Positions 25,704 through 34,480 are shown, counted from the stretch's first letter. The stretch: DNA of 64,000 bases from Oscillospiraceae bacterium (GCA_022801715.1 JAAWSV010000003.1:29969-93968), one strand, 5' to 3'. Made by a program: numbers and translations. Notes: a model not told the origin generated them from the sequence alone.

Positions 25704-28247
25704 GTGCGCAACAAGACGATCCGGTTTCTCACGGTGAGCCTGATACTGGTTTCTCTGCTCTGTGCGGCAATTTTCTCCTTCCTCGCCGTCTACATGAACC
25801 GCCGGAGTACCGAGGCCATCCGTGAGGTGGGCGGTATCTACATGTCCGGCATGAGCGAGCAGATCTCCATGCACTTTGGCACCACAATGCGCCTTCGGCT
25901 GTCCCAGCTGGAGGCGATTGTGGAGACCTACCCCGCCGGCAGCTCCAGCGGGGAGTCTCTGCGGGAGGAGCTGGCCTACAGCGCCAAGGCCCGGGGCTTT
26001 GAGTCGCTGGCCTTCTGCTCCGAGGACGGCAGCTTTGAGATGATCTTCGGCACGGAGGCGGAGGTTGTGGACCTCCAGCCCTTCTTGGAGTCGCTGACAG
26101 AGGGGCAGATGAAGATCGCCGTGGCCATGGAGGATGACGGGGACAAGGTAGTGCTGATGGGCATCCCTGCGGCCTACCGCATGGATGGCGGGAACTGTGT
26201 GGCCTTGGTGGCAGGCCTGCCGGTGGATTACATCAGCACGACGCTGTCCTTGGATGTGGAAAATTCCTTGGTCTACTCCCACATTATCCGTCGGGACGGC
26301 TCCTTTGTCATCCGCAGCGGCGATGCTTTCCGGGATACCTACTTTGACCGCATTTTGGAGACGTGCCAGCCCTACAACGGCACAACGCCGGAGATGTTTG
26401 TGGAGCAGCTGGAGCAGGCTATGGACGCCGGACGGGACTACTCCAGCGTTTTCCAGACAGAGGAGGGGCGCAACCACATCTACTGTACCTCTCTGCCCTA
26501 CTCCGAGTGGCATCTTGTAACTATCATGCCCTACGGCGCCTTGGATCAGACGGTAAATGATTTGGGCAACCAGTGGATGGTGATGGTTCTGGGCGGGTGC
26601 TCGGTGATCCTGCTGGCCTTGGTGCTGGTGTTCCTGAAGTACCTGTCCATGACCCGCCAGCAGATGACGGCGCTGAACGAGGCACGGAAGGAGGCTATCC
26701 ACGCCGCCCAGGCCAAGAGCGAGTTTTTGTCCAATATGTCCCACGATATCCGTACCCCCATGAACGCTATTGTGGGCATGACGGCCATCGCCACCGCCAA
26801 TATGGACAACCCCCAGCAGGTGCAGAACTGCCTGAAGAAGATTACCCTCTCCAGCAAGCACCTTTTGGGCCTGATCAACGACGTCTTGGACATGTCCAAG
26901 ATCGAGAGCGGCAAGATGACGCTGAACATGGATCAGGTTTCCCTGCGGGAGGTGGTGGACAGCATTGTCAATATTGTCCAGCCCCAGATCCGCAGCAAGC
27001 ACCAGAAGTTTGACGTGGTCATCCGGGATATCTCTACAGAGAATGTCTGCTGCGACAGCGTGCGATTGAACCAAGTGATGCTGAATCTCCTCTCCAACGC
27101 CATCAAATTTACTCCTGAAGGAGGAACCATAGGCCTCTCGCTGTACGAGGAGCCTTCTGACAAGGGGGAGGACTTTGTCTGTATCCATATCATTGTCAAG
27201 GACAACGGCATTGGCATGTCCGAGGAGTTCCAGAAAAAGGTATTCGAGTCCTTCGTCCGTGAGGACAGTGCCCGTGTCCACCATACCGAGGGCAGTGGCT
27301 TAGGGATGGCCATCACCAAGTACATCGTGGATGCTATGAAGGGGACCATCACTCTCCACTCCGCCCCCGGTCAGGGCACAGAGTTTGACATCAAGCTGGA
27401 CTTAGAGAAGGCGGAGGTGCAGGAGGCGGACATGGTGCTGCCCAACTGGAACATGCTTGTGGTGGATGACGACCGCCTGCTCTGTGAGAGTACCGTGGAC
27501 TCGCTGAAGGCTATCGGCATCACCGCCGAGTGGGCCCTCAGCGGGGAGGAGGCTATCGAGAAGGTGGACAAACACCGCCGCCTTCACGATGACTACCACA
27601 TCATCCTCTTGGACTGGAAGCTGCCGGGCATCGACGGTATTGAGACTGCCAAGCGCATCCGGACCAGTTTGGGAGGCGACGTGCCCATCCTGTTGATTTC
27701 CGCCTATGACTGGGGGGAGATCGAGGAGAGCGCCCGAGAGGCGGGTATCAACGGATTCATCTCCAAGCCACTGTTCAAGTCCACCCTGTTCCACGGTCTG
27801 AAATGTTACGTGGAGGAGGAGAGTCTAAACCATGTGGAGGTACAAAAGGAGAGCCGCCATGCGGACTTCACCGGTCGCCACGTGCTGTTGGCGGAGGACA
27901 ACGAGCTCAACTGGGAGGTGGCGGCGGAGCTGCTCTCGGAGCTGGGCTTGGAGCTGGACTGGGCGGAGGACGGCAAGATCTGCGTGGAGATGTTCGAGAA
28001 GTCGGAGCCGGGGCACTACGACGCCATCCTGATGGACCTGCGTATGCCGGTTATGAATGGCTACGAGGCTACCGAGGCTATCCGCAAGGGTGACCGGCCG
28101 GACCGGGACATCCCCATTATCGCCATGACCGCGGACGCTTTCTCTGATGATATCAAGAAGTGCTTGGACTGTGGTATGGACAGTCACATGGCCAAGCCCA
28201 TCGACATCCGGGAGGTAGCCCGCCTGCTGGAGAAGTATTTCAAGTAA
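25704..28247 (+). CDS. Hybrid sensor histidine kinase with two receiver domains
   Basis: 847 residues from a GTG start with GAGGTG just upstream. Helix near residues 6-28, an outside sensing domain (about 30-300, Cache-like), a second helix (VMVLGGCSVILLALVLVFL), HisKA with the phospho-His in FLSNMSHDIRTPMNAIVGM, HATPase (NLLSNAIKFTPEGG, GSGLGMAITKYIV), receiver 1 (DDDRLL...ILLDWKLPGIDG) and receiver 2 (AEDNELN...ILMDLRMPVMNG), both with intact Asp. It lacks its own HPt, which the gene before supplies. The signal is unknown. Confidence 0.93.
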   Translation: MRNKTIRFLTVSLILVSLLCAAIFSFLAVYMNRRSTEAIREVGGIYMSGMSEQISMHFGTTMRLRLSQLEAIVETYPAGSSSGESLREELAYSAKARGFESLAFCSEDGSFEMIFGTEAEVVDLQPFLESLTEGQMKIAVAMEDDGDKVVLMGIPAAYRMDGGNCVALVAGLPVDYISTTLSLDVENSLVYSHIIRRDGSFVIRSGDAFRDTYFDRILETCQPYNGTTPEMFVEQLEQAMDAGRDYSSVFQTEEGRNHIYCTSLPYSEWHLVTIMPYGALDQTVNDLGNQWMVMVLGGCSVILLALVLVFLKYLSMTRQQMTALNEARKEAIHAAQAKSEFLSNMSHDIRTPMNAIVGMTAIATANMDNPQQVQNCLKKITLSSKHLLGLINDVLDMSKIESGKMTLNMDQVSLREVVDSIVNIVQPQIRSKHQKFDVVIRDISTENVCCDSVRLNQVMLNLLSNAIKFTPEGGTIGLSLYEEPSDKGEDFVCIHIIVKDNGIGMSEEFQKKVFESFVREDSARVHHTEGSGLGMAITKYIVDAMKGTITLHSAPGQGTEFDIKLDLEKAEVQEADMVLPNWNMLVVDDDRLLCESTVDSLKAIGITAEWALSGEEAIEKVDKHRRLHDDYHIILLDWKLPGIDGIETAKRIRTSLGGDVPILLISAYDWGEIEESAREAGINGFISKPLFKSTLFHGLKCYVEEESLNHVEVQKESRHADFTGRHVLLAEDNELNWEVAAELLSELGLELDWAEDGKICVEMFEKSEPGHYDAILMDLRMPVMNGYEATEAIRKGDRPDRDIPIIAMTADAFSDDIKKCLDCGMDSHMAKPIDIREVARLLEKYFK

Positions 28248-28267
28248 GCGCAAAACAGGCATATTTA

Positions 28268-28309
28268 AGGGAGAGGCAGCACCAAAAGCTGTCTCTCCCT
28301 CGTTTTTTT
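28268..28309 (+). terminator. Terminator of the phosphorelay operon
   Basis: Stem GGGAGAGGCAGC / GCTGTCTCTCCC (one G-U) with a seven-base loop, then CG and seven T. Confidence 0.88.
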
Positions 28310-28339
28310 GATCCGTGTCAGGCCGTGTCCCCCCACACT

Positions 28340-29716
28340 TCACGCCTCCGATGGGGCCTCTATCGCCCGGATCACCTTCCGGAACTGCACGGCAAAGAGA
28401 ATCGCCGTAAAGCTCACCGCCAGCATGTCGGCGATGGGCTCCGCCATGTACACCGCCGTGGTCCGGTCCACAGGCAGTACCGCCGGCAGCAGATAGATCA
28501 AAGGCAGCAGGAGCACAAACTTCCGCACCACTGCCACGGCGATGGAGTTCTTGGCGCTGCCAATGGCGGTAAAAGTGATCTGACAGGCAATCTGAATGCC
28601 GAAAAGCGCCAGCGCCGCCAGATAGATCCGCAGGGCTTGGGCGGCAAAGCTGCGCAGCGCCGGATTGGGCGTAAAGATGGCGGCAAAGACACCGGGAAAA
28701 AGCATCACCAGTGCCCACAGCGTACAGGAGTAGCAGAGGCTGGACTTCAGCAGCAGCCGGAAGGCGGCCTTCACCCGCCCGGCGTTCCGGGCGCCATAGT
28801 TGTAGCTGATAATGGGCTGCGCCCCTTGGCCCAGCCCCTGCAGGGGCAGCATGGCGAACTGCATCACGCTGATGAGGATGGTCATGGCCCCCACGGCGGT
28901 GTCCCCGCCGTATTTCTGGAGGGAGGCGTTGAAGCAGATGGAGATCACACTCTCGCTGGCCTGCATGATGAACATGGCCAGGCCTAAGGCCAGACTGGGC
29001 AAAATAATACCCGCCTGCAGCCGCAGGTACCGCGCCCGGATTTTCAGCAGGGTCCTTTTTCCGCAGAGGAAGAGGAGCACCCACACACAGGAGATGGCCT
29101 GCGAGAAAATGGTGGCCAGAGCGGCGCCCCGTACCCCCATGCCGAGGGCGAAGATGAGGATGGGGTCCAGCACAATATTGGTGGCCGCGCCGATGAGCAC
29201 CGAGAGCATCCCCACAGTGGTGAAGCCTTGGGCGGTGATGAAAGCGTTCATCCCCAAGGTCAGCTGGACGAAGATGGTCCCCATGGCGTAGATATTCATA
29301 TAGCTGACGCCGTACTCAATGGTGTCCGGGCTGGCGCCAAAGGCCATCAAAAGATCCCGGTTCCAAGTCAAAAGCACCGCCGTCAGCACAAGGGAGAGCA
29401 TGACCTGCAGCGCAAAGCAGTTGCCCAGTGTCCGCTCCGCCGACTCCTGATCCTTCTGTCCCAAGAAGATGGAGGACCGGGGAGCACCGCCGCTGCTGAC
29501 CAGGGCGGCAAAGGCGGAGACCAGCATGATCAGGGGCATACAGACTCCCACCCCCGTCAGCGCTGCCGCCCCCTCCACAGGGATGTGGCCGATGTAGATG
29601 CGGTCCACCATGTTGTAGAGCATGTTGATGATCTGCGCCGTCACCGTGGGCAGAGCCAGCCGGCGCAGCAACGGTCCGATGGGTTCCGTACCCAAAAATT
29701 CCTTGTTTTGGTTCAA
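28340..29716 (-). CDS. MATE-family efflux transporter (first copy)
   Basis: 458 residues and 12 helices in two homologous halves. N-terminal LLRRLALPTVTAQIINMLYNMVDRIYIGH is the classic MATE entry. It exports cationic or drug-like compounds using Na+ or H+. It starts with TTG (AAGGAG nine bases upstream), six bases after the MarR gene stop, so repressor and pump share a transcript. The other MATE at 30814 is only distantly similar, so this is not a recent duplication. Confidence 0.92.
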   Translation of the reverse strand: MNQNKEFLGTEPIGPLLRRLALPTVTAQIINMLYNMVDRIYIGHIPVEGAAALTGVGVCMPLIMLVSAFAALVSSGGAPRSSIFLGQKDQESAERTLGNCFALQVMLSLVLTAVLLTWNRDLLMAFGASPDTIEYGVSYMNIYAMGTIFVQLTLGMNAFITAQGFTTVGMLSVLIGAATNIVLDPILIFALGMGVRGAALATIFSQAISCVWVLLFLCGKRTLLKIRARYLRLQAGIILPSLALGLAMFIMQASESVISICFNASLQKYGGDTAVGAMTILISVMQFAMLPLQGLGQGAQPIISYNYGARNAGRVKAAFRLLLKSSLCYSCTLWALVMLFPGVFAAIFTPNPALRSFAAQALRIYLAALALFGIQIACQITFTAIGSAKNSIAVAVVRKFVLLLPLIYLLPAVLPVDRTTAVYMAEPIADMLAVSFTAILFAVQFRKVIRAIEAPSEA

Positions 29717-29722
29717 AATTAT

Positions 29723-30166
29723 CTACTCCTTCTCCCAGATTCGGGACAAATTTTCCTGTAATTTCCGGCTCAGCTGGCTGTACTGGTGCAGCTCCTCCTC
29801 TGTAAAGCCCGCAAAGAGCCTGCGGTAAAAGTGCTGCTTCACCGCCTCGATCTCTGCCACAATGGGGGACGCCTCCTCCCGCAGGCGCAGCCGCTGCCGC
29901 CGCCGGTCGGTCTGGTCCGGCGTCCGAGTGAGGAAACCCTTGCGTATCAAGGACTCTACGCCGGCGGAGACGTTGCCCTTTTGCAGCATCCGCAGCTCCA
30001 CAATGTCCCGGGCGGTGTCCCGACTGGGGTTGTTGTGGAGAAAGCTGATGATGGTTACCTCCGTCTGGCTCAGGCCGCAGCGGTGGCGGATGGCCTCCAA
30101 GCAGCGGTCGTAGCCCTTGATTGTCCGGCGGAAGCCGGAGAGGAATTCTGTGATTTGCTCTGCCAT
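29723..30166 (-). CDS. MarR-family repressor of the adjacent MATE pump
   Basis: 147 residues. Winged helix: SQTEVTIISFLHNNPSRDTARDIVELRMLQKGNVSAGVESLIRKG with wing RTPDQTDRRRQRLRL, a standard MarR layout. GCAAGGAGGA ribosome site. It most likely binds the palindrome overlapping its own -10 box (30183-30206) and thereby controls itself and the pump. Confidence 0.9.
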   Translation of the reverse strand: MAEQITEFLSGFRRTIKGYDRCLEAIRHRCGLSQTEVTIISFLHNNPSRDTARDIVELRMLQKGNVSAGVESLIRKGFLTRTPDQTDRRRQRLRLREEASPIVAEIEAVKQHFYRRLFAGFTEEELHQYSQLSRKLQENLSRIWEKE

Positions 30167-30182
30167 GGATCCTCCTTGCGGT

Positions 30183-30231
30183 AATTGGTTCTAAACAGAA
30201 CTAATTATAGACGGTTTTGGACGTTTGTCAA
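30183..30231 (-). promoter_or_regulatory. Promoter with overlapping MarR operator (leftward unit)
   Basis: On the minus strand TTGACA (30226-30231), 16 bases, TATAAT (30204-30209). A 24-base near-palindrome, AATTGGTTCT-AAAC-AGAACTAATT (30183-30206, one mismatch), overlaps the -10 and start point, as expected for autoregulation. Confidence 0.85.
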
Positions 30232-30292
30232 GGGACGAGCGATTTCTTTACAGCGTGTTCATATTTTACCTGTTGCCTCCGCAAAAAAGGGC

Positions 30293-30339
30293 TTGACATG
30301 AGTACGAGATCGGACTATAATGCGAGTACGAAATCGGAC
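30293..30339 (+). promoter_or_regulatory. Promoter with two tandem operators (rightward unit)
   Basis: TTGACA (30293-30298), 17 bases, TATAAT (30316-30321). Two copies of an imperfect palindrome, pattern GTnCGAnnTCGnAC, sit at 30302-30315 (in the spacer) and 30326-30339 (just after the -10), 24 bases apart and so on nearly the same helix face. They differ from the leftward operator, so the two MarR proteins should have separate sites. Confidence 0.85.
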
Positions 30340-30352
30340 AGGAGGCGGGCGT

Positions 30353-30817
30353 ATGGCACAGGAGAAGGAGCGTATGCGGCAGCTTGACCGGATCAACAAG
30401 GCGCTGGACGACATCTACCACGAGGTGGCGGTGGGGCAGGCGCTGTCGGACAGTGCGTTGAACGTGTTCTACAGCATCCATGTCCTGGGGGACGGCTGTC
30501 TCCAGCGGGACATCTGCAAGATCTCCTTTTTGAGCAAGCAGACGATCCACTCCTCGGTGTGCAAGCTCTGCGCCGGGGGCTATCTCCGCATGGAGGCGGG
30601 GCGGGGGCGGGACATGCACATTCACCTCACTCCGGCGGGGCGAAGGGTGACAGAGGAGTGTGTGGCCCCTCTGACCGACGCGGAGGAGCGGGCGCTGGCC
30701 GCCCTCAGCGACGCGGAGCAGGAGGCGCTGCTGGACCTTATGGGGAAATATGTGGAGACCCTGCGCCGGGAGACCCGGCCCCTGACCCAAAAAAGAGCGA
30801 AAGGAAAAGATATATGA
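30353..30817 (+). CDS. MarR-family regulator of the second MATE pump
   Basis: 154 residues from an ATG seven bases after AGGAGG. Winged-helix core: LQRDICKISFLSKQTIHSSVCKL, then the wing RMEAGRGRDMHIHLTPAGR, where the basic hairpin is replaced by GRGRD. The C-terminal tail is very basic (KRAKGK). ATGA overlap with the following MATE gene. Likely binds the two palindromes in its own promoter. Confidence 0.88.
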   Translation: MAQEKERMRQLDRINKALDDIYHEVAVGQALSDSALNVFYSIHVLGDGCLQRDICKISFLSKQTIHSSVCKLCAGGYLRMEAGRGRDMHIHLTPAGRRVTEECVAPLTDAEERALAALSDAEQEALLDLMGKYVETLRRETRPLTQKRAKGKDI

Positions 30818-32148
30818 CCATCCATTTATCCAGCCATTTTACCTACTCCCGGCTGCTGCGGTTTGTGCTGCCGTCGGTGGTGATGATGATTTTTACCTCT
30901 ATCTATGGGGTGGTAGATGGGCTTTTTGTGTCCAATTTTGTGGGAAAAGCGCCCTTTACGGCGCTGAATCTGATCTATCCGGTGCTGATGATCGTGGGCT
31001 CCCTGGGGTTCATGATCGGCACCGGAGGCAGCGCCCTGGTATCCAAGACCATGGGGGAGGGGGACGGGGAGGGGGCTAACCGGATCTTCTCCATGCTGGT
31101 CTACGTCACCGTGGGGTTAGGTGTATTTTTTACCCTCCTGGGTCTGATCTGGATTGAGCCCATCGCTGTGCTGCTGGGGGCGGAGGGGGAGATCCTTGCG
31201 GACTGCGTGCTCTACGGCCGGATTCTCCTCCTGTCTCAGACGGCCTTTATGCTGCAAAATGTGTTCCAAAGTTTCCTAATTACTGCGGAACGGCCCCATT
31301 TGGGCCTGATTATTACCGTGGCGGCGGGGGTGACCAACATCGTGCTGGACGCGGTGATGGTGGCGGTGCTCCGCTGGGGGCTGGCGGGGGCGGCTGTCGC
31401 CTCGGCCCTGTCCCAGGTGGTGGGGGGAGTGGTCCCGCTGTTCTACTTCCTTCACCCGAAAAATGACAGTCCCCTCCGCCTGACGCGGGCCGGATTTGAC
31501 GGCCGGGTGCTTTGGCGGACGTGTACCAACGGCTCCTCGGAGCTGATGAGCAACATCTCTATGTCCCTCGTGAATATGCTCTATAATCTTCAGCTTATCG
31601 CGGTCGCCGGGGCGGACGGCGTGGCGGCCTATGGGGTTCTAATGTACATAAATTTTGTTTTTAATGCCATTTTTATTGGTTATGCCATCGGAAGCGCACC
31701 GATTGTGAGTTTTCACTACGGCGCGGAAAATTGGGCGGAAGTGAAGAATTTGTTCCGAAAAAGTATGGTGATTGTAGCCCTCTCGGGGGTGATTATGACG
31801 GTGCTGGCGGAGGTGCTCTCGGGGCCGCTTTCCAGCCTCTTTGTGGGGTATGACGCCGGCCTCTGCGCGATGACGCGGCGGGGATTTCAGATCTTCTCCC
31901 TGTCCTTTCTGATGACCGGGTTCAACATCTTTGGAAGCGCATTTTTTACCGCCTTGAATGACGGGGTGGTGTCCGCGGTGATCTCCTTCCTGCGGACGAT
32001 GGTGTTTCAGGTGGCGGCAGTTTGGATTCTGCCCGTGTTCCTGAAGCTGGACGGCGTCTGGCTGTCGGTGGTCGCCGCGGAGGCGCTGGCGCTGCTGGTG
32101 ACCGCCGGCTTTTTGGCGGCTAAACGGAAGGTGTACCACTACATATAA
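30814..32148 (+). CDS. MATE-family efflux transporter (second copy)
   Basis: 444 residues, 12 helices. N-terminal LLRFVLPSVVMMIFTSIYGVVDGLFVSNFVG matches the DinF/MepA-like branch, and the two-fold repeat is clear (MSNISMSLVNMLYNLQLIAVAG starts the second half). Translationally coupled to the MarR gene. Drug or metabolite export; substrate unknown. Confidence 0.92.
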   Translation: MTIHLSSHFTYSRLLRFVLPSVVMMIFTSIYGVVDGLFVSNFVGKAPFTALNLIYPVLMIVGSLGFMIGTGGSALVSKTMGEGDGEGANRIFSMLVYVTVGLGVFFTLLGLIWIEPIAVLLGAEGEILADCVLYGRILLLSQTAFMLQNVFQSFLITAERPHLGLIITVAAGVTNIVLDAVMVAVLRWGLAGAAVASALSQVVGGVVPLFYFLHPKNDSPLRLTRAGFDGRVLWRTCTNGSSELMSNISMSLVNMLYNLQLIAVAGADGVAAYGVLMYINFVFNAIFIGYAIGSAPIVSFHYGAENWAEVKNLFRKSMVIVALSGVIMTVLAEVLSGPLSSLFVGYDAGLCAMTRRGFQIFSLSFLMTGFNIFGSAFFTALNDGVVSAVISFLRTMVFQVAAVWILPVFLKLDGVWLSVVAAEALALLVTAGFLAAKRKVYHYI

Positions 32149-32274
32149 AAAACATTTAAGGGGAATTTTTTGGGGCAGAAGGGAGGATGCCGCAACGTCT
32201 GGGCCGCTTTTCCGTCTATATAGGTGAGTGGATCACACGCCCTGCGGGGCGGTCCCGGAAAAGGAGGATTTTTG

Positions 32275-32802
32275 ATGAAAACAACCGCGCTGCTGCTGTC
32301 CCTGCTGCTGTCCCTGCCCCTGTTGGCCTGCGCTCCAACCCAAGATGCCGATGTCCCTGAGGTCCTGAGTACGGTTGACGAAACCGGCGCAGAGGGGGGT
32401 GAGGCCCCCGATGCCGTGCCGGAGGAGGATGTCCATGAGTTCGCTATGGAGAGCAATATTTTACCCCATGATAGCGTCGGATACTGCGGAAATACCATTA
32501 CAACCGTGCGGTGCGGCGGCGGTTTAGAGGGGGAGGAGTGGGTGAAATCCTTCTGGGGCTCCCCCTCGGTGGAATTGACGGATTTGTTGCTTTATTTGGA
32601 CTATAGCGGCGATATTTGCAGGTGTTTGCCGGAATATGTGGTGGAAACGGAGTTCAGCGACACCGCCTATGGCGTCAATCTTACCGCCGGTTACGTCCGA
32701 CACGATGGGGGGCAGGTGTCTTTGACAGAGGAGCAGGTGTCCCTGATAGAGAGTATTATTGACCAGATTTTGGAAGAAAGCCTCGATTTGGAGGTGAAAT
32801 AA
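32275..32802 (+). CDS. Hypothetical lipoprotein
   Basis: 175 residues. Signal peptide with lipobox LLAC (lipid Cys at 19), then an acidic low-complexity linker and a folded domain of about 115 residues (VGYCGNTITTVRCGGG, then LLLYLDYSGDICRCLPEYVVETEF) with four Cys. Strong AAAAGGAGG site. It follows the MATE gene by 126 bases but probably has its own control. No family recognised. Confidence 0.72.
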   Translation: MKTTALLLSLLLSLPLLACAPTQDADVPEVLSTVDETGAEGGEAPDAVPEEDVHEFAMESNILPHDSVGYCGNTITTVRCGGGLEGEEWVKSFWGSPSVELTDLLLYLDYSGDICRCLPEYVVETEFSDTAYGVNLTAGYVRHDGGQVSLTEEQVSLIESIIDQILEESLDLEVK

Positions 32803-32804
32803 AG

Positions 32805-32854
32805 GCGAAAAAACCGCGAAAAACAGCGTAAAAACGCGAAAAAACCGCGAAAAA
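32805..32854 (+). repeat. Short direct repeat after the lipoprotein gene
   Basis: A 19-base word (GCGAAAAAACCGCGAAAAA) occurs at 32805-32823 and 32836-32854. The stretch between the lipoprotein stop and the terminator otherwise holds nothing I recognise. Confidence 0.6.
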
Positions 32855-32923
32855 GCATGGGTGCGTTGCATCGTTTTGTCATACAAGTTGCACGCCTATG
32901 AGGCCCTGGGGCGGGACAAGAAC

Positions 32924-32958
32924 AGAGAGGAAGTGGGAAATTTTCCCACTTCCTCTCT
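32924..32958. terminator. Bidirectional terminator
   Basis: A 17-base stem (AGAGAGGAAGTGGGAAA against TTTCCCACTTCCTCTCT) between the converging lipoprotein and small-protein genes, with A and T runs at its centre. Confidence 0.75.
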
Positions 32959-32964
32959 TGGCTT

Positions 32965-33168
32965 CTACATGTTTTCAATTTCGTCCATCATCCGATCAAA
33001 CTCCTCCTCGCTGGAGTAGATGTCGCTGGCGGATGAGATGATGTCGTGGTGCTCCTCCGCCGCCGTCCAGCCGGCCCGGTAGGCTTGCTGCATCAGCTGG
33101 GCGAGGGAGACGCGGATTTGCTCGTAGGCGTCGGAGTCCAGGTAGCCTTGGAACAGCTCTTTGATCAT
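32965..33168 (-). CDS. Small hypothetical protein, paralogue of the next
   Basis: 67 residues from ATG at 33168, which has no ribosome site. Upstream, in frame, a good GGAGAGGAG site stands nine bases before an ATA codon (reading IKFDTPPEMIKEL), so the protein may start about 9 to 10 residues earlier with a rare or mutated start codon. The core GYLDSDAYEQIRVSLAQLMQQAYRAGWTAAEE aligns with the neighbour's LNSDACDTAEDALFSLLRTAFSAGWQAAG. Helical, acidic, no known function. Confidence 0.65.
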   Translation of the reverse strand: MIKELFQGYLDSDAYEQIRVSLAQLMQQAYRAGWTAAEEHHDIISSASDIYSSEEEFDRMMDEIENM

Positions 33169-33224
33169 CTCAGGGGGGGTATCAAATTTTATGGCGAACA
33201 GCTCCTCTCCGTCTCCGCGGAGGA

Positions 33225-33395
33225 TTAAAGGTCCTCTGCGGGCGCTTTGTCGTCCTCGGTTTCGATCTGGCCTCCGGCAGCCTGCCAGCCGGCGGAAAAG
33301 GCGGTGCGGAGGAGGGAGAACAGGGCGTCCTCCGCGGTGTCGCAGGCGTCGGAATTTAGGAAATCGCTGAACTTTGCTTCAAATTTGTCAGACAT
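33225..33395 (-). CDS. Small hypothetical protein (56 residues)
   Basis: Starts MSDKFEAKFSDFLNSDACD and ends in an acidic tail DKAPAEDL. AAAGGAGGT lies about 12 bases before the ATG. It shares the pattern (L)xSDAxxxxxxxLxxLxxxAxxAGWxAA with the next gene downstream, so the two arose by tandem duplication or share a fold. Function unknown. Confidence 0.68.
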   Translation of the reverse strand: MSDKFEAKFSDFLNSDACDTAEDALFSLLRTAFSAGWQAAGGQIETEDDKAPAEDL

Positions 33396-33546
33396 TTATG
33401 CTGTGCACCTCCTTTTATCTATAGTATATCAGCGCGTCTCCCGTAGGAAAACCATCTATTATGGTGATTTTACACGAGATTAGTTTGTCTATTTTTTTCC
33501 TTTCTTTTGATACAATAGAGAGCGGAATGATGGGGAGGTGTTCGAG

Positions 33547-33771
33547 ATGGGGGATGCGTACTATGATATGCTGGCAAAGATCGGCCTGAATATTGTCTAT
33601 TACCGCAAGGAAAAGGGGTATACACAGCACCAATTGGCCGAACGGACATCGTACAGCAAAAATCACATCCAGCAGATTGAGACGGCGAAGGCCACGCCCA
33701 GCGTGATTGCGCTGTTTGATATTGCAAAGGCGTTGGATATTCCGGTTTCCAAGTTGTTTGAGATTAGATAG
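33547..33771 (+). CDS. XRE-family small DNA-binding regulator, copy 1
   Basis: 74 residues, a single helix-turn-helix domain: NIVYYRKEKGYTQHQLAERT, then SYSKNHIQQIETAKATPSV and LFDIAKALDIPVSKLFEIR. GGGAGGT precedes the ATG. It is a Cro/CI-type repressor without any partner domain. A near-identical second copy lies 690 bases downstream. No obvious target gene nearby. Confidence 0.88.
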   Translation: MGDAYYDMLAKIGLNIVYYRKEKGYTQHQLAERTSYSKNHIQQIETAKATPSVIALFDIAKALDIPVSKLFEIR

Positions 33772-33800
33772 ATAGACATATATGTGATGAGGGCTGATTT

Positions 33801-33878
33801 GTAGGGGCGCACATTGTGCGCCCTTTTGTCGTTGTGCGGCGGTGTGGGGGAGAGCGGGCGCACAATGTGCGCCCCTAC
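33801..33878. repeat. Large palindromic repeat, copy A
   Basis: Perfect 23-base inverted arms (33801-33823 and 33856-33878), each itself nearly palindromic around GCGCAC-ATT-GTGCGC, enclosing a 32-base loop. Copies B (34481) and C (56573) share the arms. Looks like a dispersed REP/BIME-like element. Confidence 0.85.
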
Positions 33879-34130
33879 GGGTGGGGTGTCGGGGGAGTTG
33901 CGGGTGGCAGGGGGTGGGCCGGTGAGGACACCAGCCAGTACAGTGGGGTGTCGGGGGTGCGGTGGGTGTTGGGGGGCGGTGCCCGTCGGTTTTGGTTGGT
34001 TGTCGGGGGTGCGGTGGTTTGTTTGGGGGTGTTCCGGGCGACGGGGGACGGCGGGCCGGGGTCGTCCCGCCCTACGGGTGGGGGGCGGGCAGGTTGCGGG
34101 TAGCGGGGGACGGGCCGGTTTATGTTACAA
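33879..34130 (+). other. G-rich intergenic stretch without a gene
   Basis: About 250 bases packed with runs of three to six G on the plus strand and decayed pieces of the flanking repeat (for example CGCCCTACGGGTGG at 34068). Open frames across it are composed of Gly, Arg and Val repeats and have no ribosome site, so I do not call a gene. G-quadruplex formation is possible. Confidence 0.5.
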
Positions 34131-34235
34131 ATTTATGTTATATATTTATGACACAACATATAACATATGAAAGCCAAGAGAGATAGGTTATAATGGTTTC
34201 AAGAAAATGGTGAGGGGGGTGCAGGGAATGGGGAT

Positions 34236-34451
34236 GTGCATTATAATATGTTGGTGAAAATCGGTTTGAATATTGCATATTACCGCAAGGAAAGGGGGTA
34301 CACGCAGTGTCAATTGGCCGAGCGGACATCGTACAGCAAAAATCACATCCAGCAGATTGAGACGGCGAAGGCCACGCCCAGCGTGATTGCGCTGTTTGAT
34401 ATCGCAAGGGCATTGGATATTCCGGTTTCCATGTTGTTTGAGATTAGATAG
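34236..34451 (+). CDS. XRE-family regulator, copy 2 (start shifted by one-base loss)
   Basis: 71 residues. From residue 6 on it is nearly the same as copy 1 (identical over SYSKNHIQQIETAKATPSV). The 5' end differs: a G lost from the GGGGG run in the copy-1 ATGGGGGAT puts the expected ATG out of frame, so it must start at GTG 34236 or ATG 34248. It may be weakly translated or on the way to a pseudogene. TTATAAT about 40 bases upstream could be its -10. Confidence 0.72.
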   Translation: MHYNMLVKIGLNIAYYRKERGYTQCQLAERTSYSKNHIQQIETAKATPSVIALFDIARALDIPVSMLFEIR

Positions 34452-34480
34452 ATGGGGATGTATGTGATGTAGAGCGATTT

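Noticed and set aside
33814..34170. Open frames in the G-rich stretch between the XRE copies
   Set aside because: Products are low-complexity Gly/Arg/Val strings that start inside the palindromic repeat and have no ribosome site.
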